From assembly GCA_030154085.1 (NCBI GenBank), contig JASKKR010000010.1, forward strand, positions 1 through 62,157: DNA of 62,157 bases, written 5' to 3'. A program made the translations under genes and the position numbers. Within the stretch, counting starts at the first letter, position 1. Each line of letters opens with the position of its first letter. Below are positions 43,096-51,109 of the stretch, piece after piece. The notes under the pieces are model-generated. The model worked only from the letters and a program-made list of their open reading frames with translations, did not search any database and was not told the DNA's origin. The stretch comes from Candidatus Cloacimonadota bacterium (GTDB lineage: Bacteria > Cloacimonadota > Cloacimonadia > Cloacimonadales > Cloacimonadaceae).

Positions 43096-44391
43096 ATGCA
43101 AGATATATTTGTAAAAGACATATCTGCTTATCAGGGACAGGAAGTACGTCTAAAAGGTTGGGTGCGGAATATCCGCAGCAGCGGGAAACTGATCTTTATC
43201 ATTTTCCGTGACGGGACTGGCACCATTCAAGCAGTAGCTTTTAAGCCGGATTTGGATGAAGCAACTTTTGAGGATGCCAAACGCCTCACTTTGGAATCCA
43301 GCCTAATCATCACTGGCATTTCCAAACAACACCCAAAGAATCCTAATGAATATGAGCTTAATATCACCGGAATTCAAACCATTCAAATCTCGGAAGATTA
43401 TCCAATAACCAAAAAAGAGCATGGACCAGATTTTCTTTTGTCAAACCGCCATCTTTGGTTACGTTCTCCCAAACAATGGGCAATTATGAGAATCCGACAT
43501 AAGGTCTATCTTGCTATTTGTGAATATCTACATGAAAATAATTTCTTCCGCTTTGATTCACCAATTCTCACGCCAAATGCCTGTGAAGGGACCACAACCT
43601 TATTTGAACTTGAATACTTTGATGTAGGAAAGGCATATCTTTCACAATCTGGACAATTGTATCTGGAAACTGGGATTATGAGTCTAGGAAGAGTATATGA
43701 TTTTGGTCCAGTCTTTAGAGCCGAACGCTCCAAAACGCGCAAGCATTTGACTGAATTCTGGATGATGGACGCTGAAGCAGCTTTTGTAGAACACGACGAA
43801 AACATGCAAATCCAAGAAGATCTGATCCGCCATGTGATCAGATCCGTACTTTCCGAGTGCGATTCTGAGCTCGATATACTCGAACGTGATAAAGGAGCTC
43901 TCAAAGCAGCTGATGCACCATTTAAACGCATGACTCATTTTGAAGCAATTGAATACCTCCGGGCCAAAGGCAGTGACATTGATCATAGCAGTGATTTAGG
44001 AGCACAAGACGAGACACTAATCACAGAAGAATCACAGGTGCCTATCTTCATAGAAAAATGGCCAAAAGAGATCAAAGCATTTTATATGAAACGTGATCCT
44101 AATAACGAAGATTATGTGCTAGGCAGCGACCTTATCGCTCCTGAAGGATTTGGAGAGATCATCGGTGGAAGTCAACGTGAGGATGATCACGACCTCCTCT
44201 TATCCCGCATGAAGGCGGAAAAGATGGACATAGAAGCATATCAATGGTATCTTGACCTACGCAAATATGGCTCTGTCCCACATAGCGGTTTTGGTATTGG
44301 GTTGGAGCGTTTAGTCACGTGGATGAGCGGTATCCATCACATTCGTGAAACCATACCTTATCCAAGGATGATTTATAGAATTTACCCATAA
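43096..44391 (+). CDS. asnS: asparaginyl-tRNA synthetase
   Basis: Class IIb synthetase of 431 residues. The OB-fold anticodon domain opens with VRLKGWVRNIRSSGKLIF; motif 2 is FGPVFRAERSKTRKHLTEF, motif 3 is GFGIGLERLVTWMSG. The segment EGTTTLFELEYFDVGKAYLSQ matches AsnRS rather than AspRS. Length fits AsnRS; bacterial AspRS is about 150 residues longer because of its GAD insertion. AAGGT precedes the ATG. A hairpin follows the stop. Confidence 0.93.
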   Translation: MQDIFVKDISAYQGQEVRLKGWVRNIRSSGKLIFIIFRDGTGTIQAVAFKPDLDEATFEDAKRLTLESSLIITGISKQHPKNPNEYELNITGIQTIQISEDYPITKKEHGPDFLLSNRHLWLRSPKQWAIMRIRHKVYLAICEYLHENNFFRFDSPILTPNACEGTTTLFELEYFDVGKAYLSQSGQLYLETGIMSLGRVYDFGPVFRAERSKTRKHLTEFWMMDAEAAFVEHDENMQIQEDLIRHVIRSVLSECDSELDILERDKGALKAADAPFKRMTHFEAIEYLRAKGSDIDHSSDLGAQDETLITEESQVPIFIEKWPKEIKAFYMKRDPNNEDYVLGSDLIAPEGFGEIIGGSQREDDHDLLLSRMKAEKMDIEAYQWYLDLRKYGSVPHSGFGIGLERLVTWMSGIHHIRETIPYPRMIYRIYP

Positions 44392-44404
44392 ATAAACTTA
44401 TTAT

Positions 44405-44446
44405 CATGCTCATTAATTTAAAATAATGGGCATGAGTTCATTTTTC
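44405..44446 (+). terminator. probable terminator after asnS
   Basis: Eleven-base stem CATGCTCATTA / TAATGGGCATG (44405-44415 with 44424-44434, one T-G wobble), followed after four bases by CATTTTTC. The T run is not immediate, so the call is moderate. Confidence 0.6.
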
Positions 44447-44515
44447 ATGTTTAACTCCGCAATCTGAATAACATAACTATTCGTATATAAAAAATAATGA
44501 AGATAAAAGGAAATT

Positions 44516-45730
44516 ATGATGATTAGTGAAAAACTATCTCAGGCAACGAGGAACATGCAGTCTTCGATGATTCGCGAACTGGTCTCTAGCACTCGCGATA
44601 TCCCTGGGCTGATCTCATTTGCAGGAGGTTTCCCCTCCCCAAAGACCTTCCCGCGGGAAACCCTTGGCAGACTTTATGCAAATGTAATTGAAAATGAAGG
44701 CGAATGTGTCTTGCAATATGGAGCCAGTGAAGGCGACAACATGCTTAAAGAAGAATTGCTCAAATGGGAAGGATATTCTCTTCCCCATGAGCAAATTCTC
44801 ATAACAGCTGGAGCTACAAATGCAATCTTTTACATGACATTAGCCTTAGTAGAAAAAGGTGATGTTATAATCTGCGAGGCTCCAAGCTTTTTGGGCTCTC
44901 TGGTAGCATTTGACGCAGTCGGTGCAGAACTTATTCCCGTAGACCTAGATCGAGAAGGGATTGATCTGGCAGGACTGCAAAGCGCCGTGCAAAAGGTCAC
45001 AGCAGAAGGGAAGAAAATTAAGTTTATCTATACAATCCCAGATTTCCACAATCCTAGTGGTATAACTATGAGTTATCAACGTCGCAGAGATCTGGTCAAA
45101 TATGCTTTGAGTATGCAGATCCCGATCTTGGAAGATAACCCCTATTCTCGCTTGAGATTTTCCGGCACAGCGTTGCCGACTTTATTTAGGATAGCTCACG
45201 ATGAGTTTCAAAATACTGAGATCGTCACTGAAATTGTATCATTTTCCAAGATACTCGGTCCCGGTATGCGTCTGGCATTTGCCAAAGGTAGCCCAATCCT
45301 AATTGAGCGTATGTGCTCCTGGCAACAGAAAATAAACATAGCTCCTGACAATATCTCTCAAAGAGTAGCGGCAAGATTCCTTGCTGAAGGGCATATGGGA
45401 CCCCACCTTGAAAAGATTTGCAGTTTTTATGCCCCTTATCTTGAAGCAATGCTGACAGCCATGTCTCGCTATCTGCCACCCTATGTCCAATATACTAAGC
45501 CGGAAGGCGGGATATTCACTTGGGTCTGGCTACCGGAAGACATGTCAGCCGACGAACTTTTTGAACGAGCAAAGGCTGAGAAAATCAGCTTTATCCCTGG
45601 TAGCAAATTTTATCCTGTTGGTAAAGAAAAGTTCAATTGCCTGAGGCTCAATTTCACATTTTCCACTCCAGAGCAGATAGAGCAAGGTATCAAAAGCTTG
45701 GGAAAATTAATCTCTGACTTTTATGCTTGA
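44516..45730 (+). CDS. PLP-dependent aminotransferase (2-aminoadipate/aromatic type)
   Basis: Fold-type I aminotransferase of 404 residues resembling LysN/Aro8-type and MocR aminotransferase domains. ISFAGGFPSPKTFP near residue 33 is the N-terminal signature, PDFHNPSGITMS holds the conserved Asn-Pro, EDNPYSRLRF the cofactor Asp, and K245 in SFSKILGPGMRLAF the Schiff-base lysine. No DNA-binding domain is attached. Amino acid specificity uncertain. Tandem ATGs at 44516 and 44519; either is possible behind AAAAGGAAA. Confidence 0.88.
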   Translation: MMISEKLSQATRNMQSSMIRELVSSTRDIPGLISFAGGFPSPKTFPRETLGRLYANVIENEGECVLQYGASEGDNMLKEELLKWEGYSLPHEQILITAGATNAIFYMTLALVEKGDVIICEAPSFLGSLVAFDAVGAELIPVDLDREGIDLAGLQSAVQKVTAEGKKIKFIYTIPDFHNPSGITMSYQRRRDLVKYALSMQIPILEDNPYSRLRFSGTALPTLFRIAHDEFQNTEIVTEIVSFSKILGPGMRLAFAKGSPILIERMCSWQQKINIAPDNISQRVAARFLAEGHMGPHLEKICSFYAPYLEAMLTAMSRYLPPYVQYTKPEGGIFTWVWLPEDMSADELFERAKAEKISFIPGSKFYPVGKEKFNCLRLNFTFSTPEQIEQGIKSLGKLISDFYA

Positions 45731-45785
45731 CGAGATTCCAGCCGTGCTATATCTTGTATTATAGAAAGCTTCTAAGGAGTATCCA

Positions 45786-46214
45786 ATGAAGAATCTGATA
45801 ATTACAGCAATAATGATCTTGGCAACGATACCGTTATTGGCTCAATATGATATACCGCGGCCGGATTTTAATCCGTTCTCACTGCAAAGCTCAACCCTAA
45901 ATAATCTTAGAATCTCCCACTCAATGGGCTTTGAAGCTGGAACGAGTTCTTCTGGGAGTGGTTACTACCTTTCTAGATATACAAACCATATGAACTTCCG
46001 CTTTAGTCCAAAGCTGGAGCTTGATTTGGATTTGAATTTCGTGAATTTTGGCTCTATGAACACTAAAAATGACTTTAGTTTTAATAACGATAACGATAGC
46101 AAGATATTGCCGGAATTTTCTCTCAGATATCGTCCCAGCGACTCTATGACCATAGAATTTCATATGGAACAGGGCATGATGCATCCAACCAATTCTTGGT
46201 ACCAAAAGTGGTAA
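45786..46214 (+). CDS. small exported protein of unknown function, beta-barrel-like
   Basis: A 142-residue protein. Residues 1-19 (MKNLIITAIMILATIPLLA) are a signal peptide. The mature part has alternating polar/hydrophobic strands such as LELDLDLNFVNFG and FSLRYRPSDSMTIEFHM, as in outer-membrane barrel fragments. I do not recognise the family. AAGGAG lies seven bases before the ATG. It is 14 bases ahead of the prepilin peptidase gene and ends in a short YQKW tail. Confidence 0.7.
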   Translation: MKNLIITAIMILATIPLLAQYDIPRPDFNPFSLQSSTLNNLRISHSMGFEAGTSSSGSGYYLSRYTNHMNFRFSPKLELDLDLNFVNFGSMNTKNDFSFNNDNDSKILPEFSLRYRPSDSMTIEFHMEQGMMHPTNSWYQKW

Positions 46215-46228
46215 GGAGAACCTAGATC

Positions 46229-46990
46229 TTGAATACGATTGTAATAATTTTACTTGCAGTTCTTGGAGCTATTTTGGGCAGTTTCATTAATGTGCTCATC
46301 TACAGACTCCCACGCAAAGAATCGATCATCTACCCCGCCTCGCATTGTGGAAATTGCGGAAAACATATTCCGGCATATTTGAATATACCCATTATAAGCT
46401 ATATTATCTTAGGTGGAAAGTGTAAGTATTGCCATGCAAAGATTCATTGGCATCATCTTTTAGTAGAGATCATTACTCCTCTGATTCTAATCGGGCTCTT
46501 TTTACAATATGGACTTCTTAATATCTTGTTTTTCAAGTATGCCATTCTTTGCTTGGTGATGATCCCTATTTTTTTCATCGATGCTTTTCATCAGATTATC
46601 CCACACAAGTTATCCATCCCCCTGATTCCCCTCGGGCTGATCTTTGCTCTCATACCCGGGAATGATGTCGGAGTCATAAATTCATTGATAGCCGCAATTA
46701 TTATCTTCTGTTTCCTTGTGTTTTTGGCATATGCTTATCGGCTTGCCCGCAAAGTAGACGGTTTGGGTGGAGGAGATATATGGCTTTTGACTGGAATTGC
46801 AGCATTCTTTGGTCTTCTTAGTATGCCTTATGTCGTCCTTTTTGCAGCTCTTTTGGGCATCATCTACTTTCTGATATTCGTTAAAAACAAGAAGCAAGGA
46901 TTTGCTTTTGGCACATTTATTGCCATTTCTACTATTCTATGGTCGCTCTTCGGAGCGGAAACAGCTTTGAGCTATGTAAACCTGATTTAG
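46229..46990 (+). CDS. type IV prepilin peptidase / N-methyltransferase (A24)
   Basis: Membrane aspartyl peptidase that cleaves and N-methylates type IV pilins or type II secretion pseudopilins. The zinc-type cysteines C40, C43, C65 and C68 mark the methylase part; the catalytic aspartates are D118 (FFIDAFHQIIPHKL) and D183 in GLGGGDIW. About eight membrane helices in 253 residues. The start is TTG with AGGAG about ten bases upstream; no ATG precedes the first membrane helix. No pilin or secretion genes are nearby, so it probably serves unlinked loci. Confidence 0.93.
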   Translation: MNTIVIILLAVLGAILGSFINVLIYRLPRKESIIYPASHCGNCGKHIPAYLNIPIISYIILGGKCKYCHAKIHWHHLLVEIITPLILIGLFLQYGLLNILFFKYAILCLVMIPIFFIDAFHQIIPHKLSIPLIPLGLIFALIPGNDVGVINSLIAAIIIFCFLVFLAYAYRLARKVDGLGGGDIWLLTGIAAFFGLLSMPYVVLFAALLGIIYFLIFVKNKKQGFAFGTFIAISTILWSLFGAETALSYVNLI

Positions 46991-47147
46991 ATTTACACTT
47001 GGGTTGATTCTTTAATGCAGGGACGCAGCTTCAGAGATTTTTTGAGATACATTTCTGTATCAGATTACTTACAAGCAGTCAATTTCAGGAACCTAACTAT
47101 AGAATGATCTTAGATTTGCATAGGTTATGACTTAGCTTGCTTAAATT

Positions 47148-47627
47148 CTACTTTTGGGAATAATAATATAATTCCTCCTCTTCATTGAGCCACGAGTATT
47201 TCACTTCACCCACAAATATGGTGTGATCGCCACTATTAACTTGGGTAACAACTTCGCATTCAAAACAAGCTACAGAATCCTTGAGGATTGGAAGTTTATG
47301 CAATTTCCCGGAAAAATGCTGGACGTTCCCGGCAACAAATTTATCGATATCACGCCCGCTTTGAGATCCCGCTAAGCTTAAAAGTATTTTCTGATTCTTA
47401 CTTGGAAATACCAAATTGAAATAGCGAACTTCCATAAGACATTCGTGAGAAAAACGGCTATGCCCTACTGAGATAGCAAACATTGGCGGATCAATAGAAG
47501 TTCGCATAAACCATTCAAGAGTGATGAGATTATACTTCCCATCTGGTTTCTGTGTAACTGCCATTGCTATTTTAGAAGGCAAATGGATTTTGCTGTAAAC
47601 TTCCGGCAAGTTATGAATTTTTATCAT
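47148..47627 (-). CDS. flavin reductase-like FMN-binding protein
   Basis: FMN-binding split-barrel protein of 159 residues related to flavin reductases and to flavoredoxin of anaerobes. PSKIAMAVTQKPDGKYNLIT, SIDPPMFAISVG and HTIFVGEVKY are the family landmarks. I choose ATG 47627 because AAGGAG lies seven bases upstream; an earlier ATG at 47660 would add 11 residues across that site. Single gene converging with the prepilin peptidase. Electron partner unknown. Confidence 0.88.
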   Translation of the reverse strand: MIKIHNLPEVYSKIHLPSKIAMAVTQKPDGKYNLITLEWFMRTSIDPPMFAISVGHSRFSHECLMEVRYFNLVFPSKNQKILLSLAGSQSGRDIDKFVAGNVQHFSGKLHKLPILKDSVACFECEVVTQVNSGDHTIFVGEVKYSWLNEEEELYYYSQK

Positions 47628-47926
47628 ATAAAACTCCTTTCCATAGTTGATATCATACAAATGTAAATCGGTCGATAGGTTGCATTAAGATTATAATATG
47701 GTACTCTCTTATGTGCTAGACACAAAAGAAGAAAAGAAACCGAGAACTATTATGCTTTCTTTGCAAATCTCTGAAAGCCTTTAAGCATTCTTTCGCTATT
47801 GGTGGGATTAAATCCCTGATATTATCATGCAGCAGAAAACCTCCAAGAAAGCTCTTCTTTGCTATGAAGGCCAACAGCCATCTACTCTTTGTGAATGGTA
47901 ATAAGTCCCGCGTCTACACTGTAGAT

Positions 47927-48343
47927 TTATTCACCAATGATTTTTATTAACACACGTTTTCTGCGTTTCCCATCAAATTCGCCGTAGAAGATTGCTTCCC
48001 ATGGACCAAGATCAAGCTTCCCATCCGTGATTGCTATGACCACTTCTCTCCCCATCACTTGCCTTTTTAGATGTGCATCTGCATTATCTTCAAAACTATT
48101 GTGCCTATATTGGGAATGAGGTTTTTCGGGAGCCAATTTCTCCAGCCATTGCTCATAATCTGCATGTAGTCCGCTTTCATTGTCATTTATAAAAACTGAT
48201 GCAGTTATATGCATTGCATTTACCAAGACCAAACCATCACGGATTCCAGATTCTGATACTGCGGCTTGGACATCATGAGTAATGTGCACAAATTCTCGAC
48301 GTTTCTGTGTGTTAAACCAAAGTTCTTTTCTAAAGCTTTTCAT
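47927..48343 (-). CDS. YjbQ family protein (UPF0047)
   Basis: A 138-residue member of the YjbQ/UPF0047 family, known for secondary thiamine-phosphate synthase activity but of uncertain main role. Conserved features seen are [37 protein letters not shown]-like [15 protein letters not shown], and [18 protein letters not shown]. Third gene of a tight mscS-HAD-yjbQ run, 3 bases after the HAD gene. Confidence 0.93.
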   Translation of the reverse strand: MKSFRKELWFNTQKRREFVHITHDVQAAVSESGIRDGLVLVNAMHITASVFINDNESGLHADYEQWLEKLAPEKPHSQYRHNSFEDNADAHLKRQVMGREVVIAITDGKLDLGPWEAIFYGEFDGKRRKRVLIKIIGE

Positions 48344-48346
48344 AAT

Positions 48347-49048
48347 TCAATACAGAGGTAGACCCCCTAAATAGTGTGCTAATTGGGTCGGACTTTCGAA
48401 TGTCATATCGGCTCCGGCCTCAATCAAGTTTTGTTTACTATCGTAACCCCATTCAGCTCCAATGGCTATCATACCGGCATTCTTAGCAGTTTGTATATCA
48501 ACAGGCATATCACCTACAAGAGCTGAATATTGGGGTTTACAATTAAGCTTTGAAAGTATTTCTAGAGCAATCGCGGGATCCGGCTTGGTCGGTCGTCCCG
48601 GTTGCTCTCCGCTATATACTCTAAATGGATTATGGGGATAGTCGAGCATGGCTCCCCGAAAATAATGACGAATCATTTTTTTAGTAAAGTAGTGAGCTTT
48701 ATTTGATAGTATTCCCAGCTTGATCTTCCGAGATATTGCAACTTGGATCAAATAAATAATCCCAATAAAAGGCTTAGTAGAGGCAGCCCACTCCTGAGCA
48801 TAATATTCCAGGAAAAGTTTTGATAGCTTTATGATATTCTTTGGATCACGGCTGGTCTCTGGTAATGCACGGCGCGCTAGCTCATTTTGTCCATGACCAA
48901 TAAAAGCCTCATATGCTTCTATCGGGTGTTGAGGATATCCCAAATCTGCAAGGCCTTTATTCATAGCATTAGCTATATCTTTCAGAGTATCAAGTAAAGT
49001 ACCATCCAGATCAAAGATAACAGAGTGTATGAGGGGAATTTCTTGCAT
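48347..49048 (-). CDS. HAD-superfamily phosphatase, phosphoglycolate phosphatase-like
   Basis: HAD hydrolase of 233 residues. Motif I is FDLDGTLLDT with nucleophile D13 and D15; motif II lies around KLGILSNKAHY; motif III/IV KPDPAIALEIL and ALVGDMPVDIQTAKNAG. A helical cap at about 20-90 places it near Gph/PGP enzymes. Substrate not determinable. Three bases follow the mscS stop and three precede yjbQ. Confidence 0.9.
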   Translation of the reverse strand: MQEIPLIHSVIFDLDGTLLDTLKDIANAMNKGLADLGYPQHPIEAYEAFIGHGQNELARRALPETSRDPKNIIKLSKLFLEYYAQEWAASTKPFIGIIYLIQVAISRKIKLGILSNKAHYFTKKMIRHYFRGAMLDYPHNPFRVYSGEQPGRPTKPDPAIALEILSKLNCKPQYSALVGDMPVDIQTAKNAGMIAIGAEWGYDSKQNLIEAGADMTFESPTQLAHYLGGLPLY

Positions 49049-49051
49049 TTG

Positions 49052-49915
49052 TTATACTTCCTTCTGTATGTATTCCACTTTGAAAGGAGCAGTAGCCTCA
49101 CCAGCATAAACAGAGATGTGTGGGAATGGAATCTCGATTCCTTCTTTATTAAAGCGTTCTTTAACCGCGAGGATTAATTGGGTTTTCATCGGCACTACAT
49201 TGTTTATATCAGTCCATACTCCAAATATGATATCGATGCTGGAATCTCCGAATCCATCAATTCCTATCCATGGGGCAGGATCTTTCAAAGCTCCTGGCAT
49301 CTCGTCGGCTATCTCTTGGAGGATATCTAAAACTCTACGTACGTCTTCTTTATAAGCTACACCCACTTTTATCTGTGCACGACGAATATCATACTTTGTG
49401 AGGTTTATTACATTATTCTTGATCATAGTCTCATTGGGAATCCGTACATAGCGACCATCAAAGGTTTTGAGCTTTAGAGACAATAAATCTATGCCTTGGA
49501 TTGTTCCCAATATCCCACTGACTTCCACTACATCACCTATCACAAAAGGTTTTTCAGAAATCAAAAAGATGCCACTGATAATGTTGGAAACGCTGGTTTG
49601 TGATGCGAAGCCAATGGCCACACCAAAGATCCCAGCAGCTCCTAATATCGCAGATATCTTGAAACCTAATTCGTTTATGACCATGATAAAAAGTACAAGA
49701 TATAAAACATACTTGACACTTCTCATAATCAAGACTTCAGCCTGAAGTGATAACTTGCCTTTAACCAATCGAGTAACTATCTTCCTAATCAGACTGATCC
49801 CTGGAATACCTATGACTAATGTCAAAACAACCCTAATGATCAGGCTAATCCTTTCTGGAGTAAAATAATTTCCTACAGTTTCTACCACACTAACCATAGA
49901 TACAAGTTCAAACAT
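49052..49915 (-). CDS. small-conductance mechanosensitive channel, MscS family
   Basis: Inner-membrane tension-gated channel of 287 residues. About three N-terminal membrane helices, with the pore helix AAGIFGVAIGFASQTSVSNIISGIF carrying the glycine/alanine packing pattern, followed by the beta domain (FVIGDVVEVSGILGTIQGID) and the mixed C-terminal cage. Length equals E. coli MscS. AGAGGT lies upstream of the ATG. First gene of the three-gene run. Confidence 0.94.
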   Translation of the reverse strand: MFELVSMVSVVETVGNYFTPERISLIIRVVLTLVIGIPGISLIRKIVTRLVKGKLSLQAEVLIMRSVKYVLYLVLFIMVINELGFKISAILGAAGIFGVAIGFASQTSVSNIISGIFLISEKPFVIGDVVEVSGILGTIQGIDLLSLKLKTFDGRYVRIPNETMIKNNVINLTKYDIRRAQIKVGVAYKEDVRRVLDILQEIADEMPGALKDPAPWIGIDGFGDSSIDIIFGVWTDINNVVPMKTQLILAVKERFNKEGIEIPFPHISVYAGEATAPFKVEYIQKEV

Positions 49916-50267
49916 GTGTCATTACCTCTTTTTTCTATATAAGTTCCAAATTATTACTATATTAACTAAATGTCTACTTCTTTGGGTATACTTTGGAGTA
50001 AATCGAATCATGGAAGTGTTCATTTTCTTCCACTAATCCCGGAAGCGCTAGCTTCGGAATCATTAATTCGGTCACCTATTACTTATAGTCAATGCAGTTA
50101 TAGACATATATAGTATTTTTTGCTATTCATAATCTACACTAAATAAGATAAGATTGATCGATAATTATCCTTTGCAGCAAATCAACACATGATAATGAAT
50201 AATCAAGTATTTTTTGAAACTTAAAAGCCACTCTTGGTGAGTGGCTATGTTTTTCTAGATTAACATA
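49916..50267. other. intergenic region between mscS and lemA
   Basis: About 350 bases containing the lemA terminator at its right end and, near 50040, a short hairpin around GAAGCGCTAGCTTC. I see no gene and no copy of the hairpin repeat. The mscS promoter must be here but was not identified. Confidence 0.5.
50222..50246 (-). terminator. rho-independent terminator after lemA
   Basis: Perfect eight-base stem AGCCACTC / GAGTGGCT (50226-50233 with 50239-50246), five-base loop, and on the minus strand a short T run, about 20 bases past the lemA stop. The plus-strand reading ends ATGTTTTTC, so it may work both ways. Confidence 0.8.
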
Positions 50268-50867
50268 TCAGTTGAATTCAACCTTCGGTGCAGTCTGGGC
50301 TCCAGCATCAGCTGTGAAGAACTGGAATGCTCTAGCTCCGATCATGCCAGCAATAATATTATTTGGAAAGACTACAATCATTTGATTGTATTTCTTAGCA
50401 GCTTCATTATAGCGCATTCTCTCGGTTCGGATTCGATTTTCGATTCCCTCTAACTGAGCTTGAAGCTGCAGAAAGTTTTGATTTGCCTTTAACTCAGGAT
50501 AGCGCTCTACCACGACCATCAATCTGCTGAGTGCATTTGATAGACCTGCTTGATTAGCCTGAAACTGTTGAAATGCGTTTGGATCAGAAAGTGCTTCGGG
50601 AGGGAGGTTTAGCTGCCCACCCATCCGAGCACGAGCTTCTGTCACTTGAGCTAAAGTCTCTCTTTCAAAGTTTGCTGCACCTTGCACTGTGGCAACAAGA
50701 TTTGGGACAAGATCAAAGCGGGATTGATAAACGTTTTCCACTTGTGCCCAAGCTGTTTCCACAGCCACCTTTTCTCTTTGGAGACTATTGTATCTGCCAA
50801 CAAACCATCCAGCAGCTATTATTATTATCAGCAGAATTACTAGTAGTACTATAAGTCCTTTTTTCAT
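50268..50867 (-). CDS. LemA family protein
   Basis: A 199-residue protein with one N-terminal membrane helix (about 4-25) and a helical-bundle body. RYNSLQREKVAVETAWAQVE, YQSRFDLVPNLVATVQG and YPELKANQNFLQLQAQLEGIENR are the family signatures. Most of the protein is thought to lie outside the cytoplasm. Biochemical function unknown in the family. Single-gene unit; the TPM-domain partner often found beside lemA is not present. Confidence 0.95.
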   Translation of the reverse strand: MKKGLIVLLVILLIIIIAAGWFVGRYNSLQREKVAVETAWAQVENVYQSRFDLVPNLVATVQGAANFERETLAQVTEARARMGGQLNLPPEALSDPNAFQQFQANQAGLSNALSRLMVVVERYPELKANQNFLQLQAQLEGIENRIRTERMRYNEAAKKYNQMIVVFPNNIIAGMIGARAFQFFTADAGAQTAPKVEFN

Positions 50868-51070
50868 CGTTTTAATATCTCCCTAATCTATTTTGGTCAC
50901 TTATAAGAATAAGCCGTTAATTGTCCAGAACTATTTGTTCCCCTCAGCACTAACTACTCTAGAATTAACTATCAAAGTCTTTTGATCTTCATTTGACCAT
51001 GCTTTTCATGATAATTGCAGTTATCGACTCCAATATATCGAGTTTTCCAGATGGGAGCAAATTATTATGA

Positions 51071-51090
51071 AGCGCCCTTGAGAGGGCGCT
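51071..51090 (-). terminator. hairpin after rpsA, probable terminator
   Basis: Perfect eight-base GC-rich stem AGCGCCCT / AGGGCGCT with a four-base loop, 20 bases past the rpsA stop. The sequence after it on the minus strand (TCATAATAAT) is only weakly T-rich. Confidence 0.65.
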
Positions 51091-51109
51091 TTCACCATTT
51101 CATAAGTAA

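Noticed and set aside
46991-47147. Hairpin GATACA-TTTC-TGTATC after the prepilin peptidase gene
   Set aside because: The stem is only six AT-rich pairs and has no T run on either strand, so I do not call a terminator.
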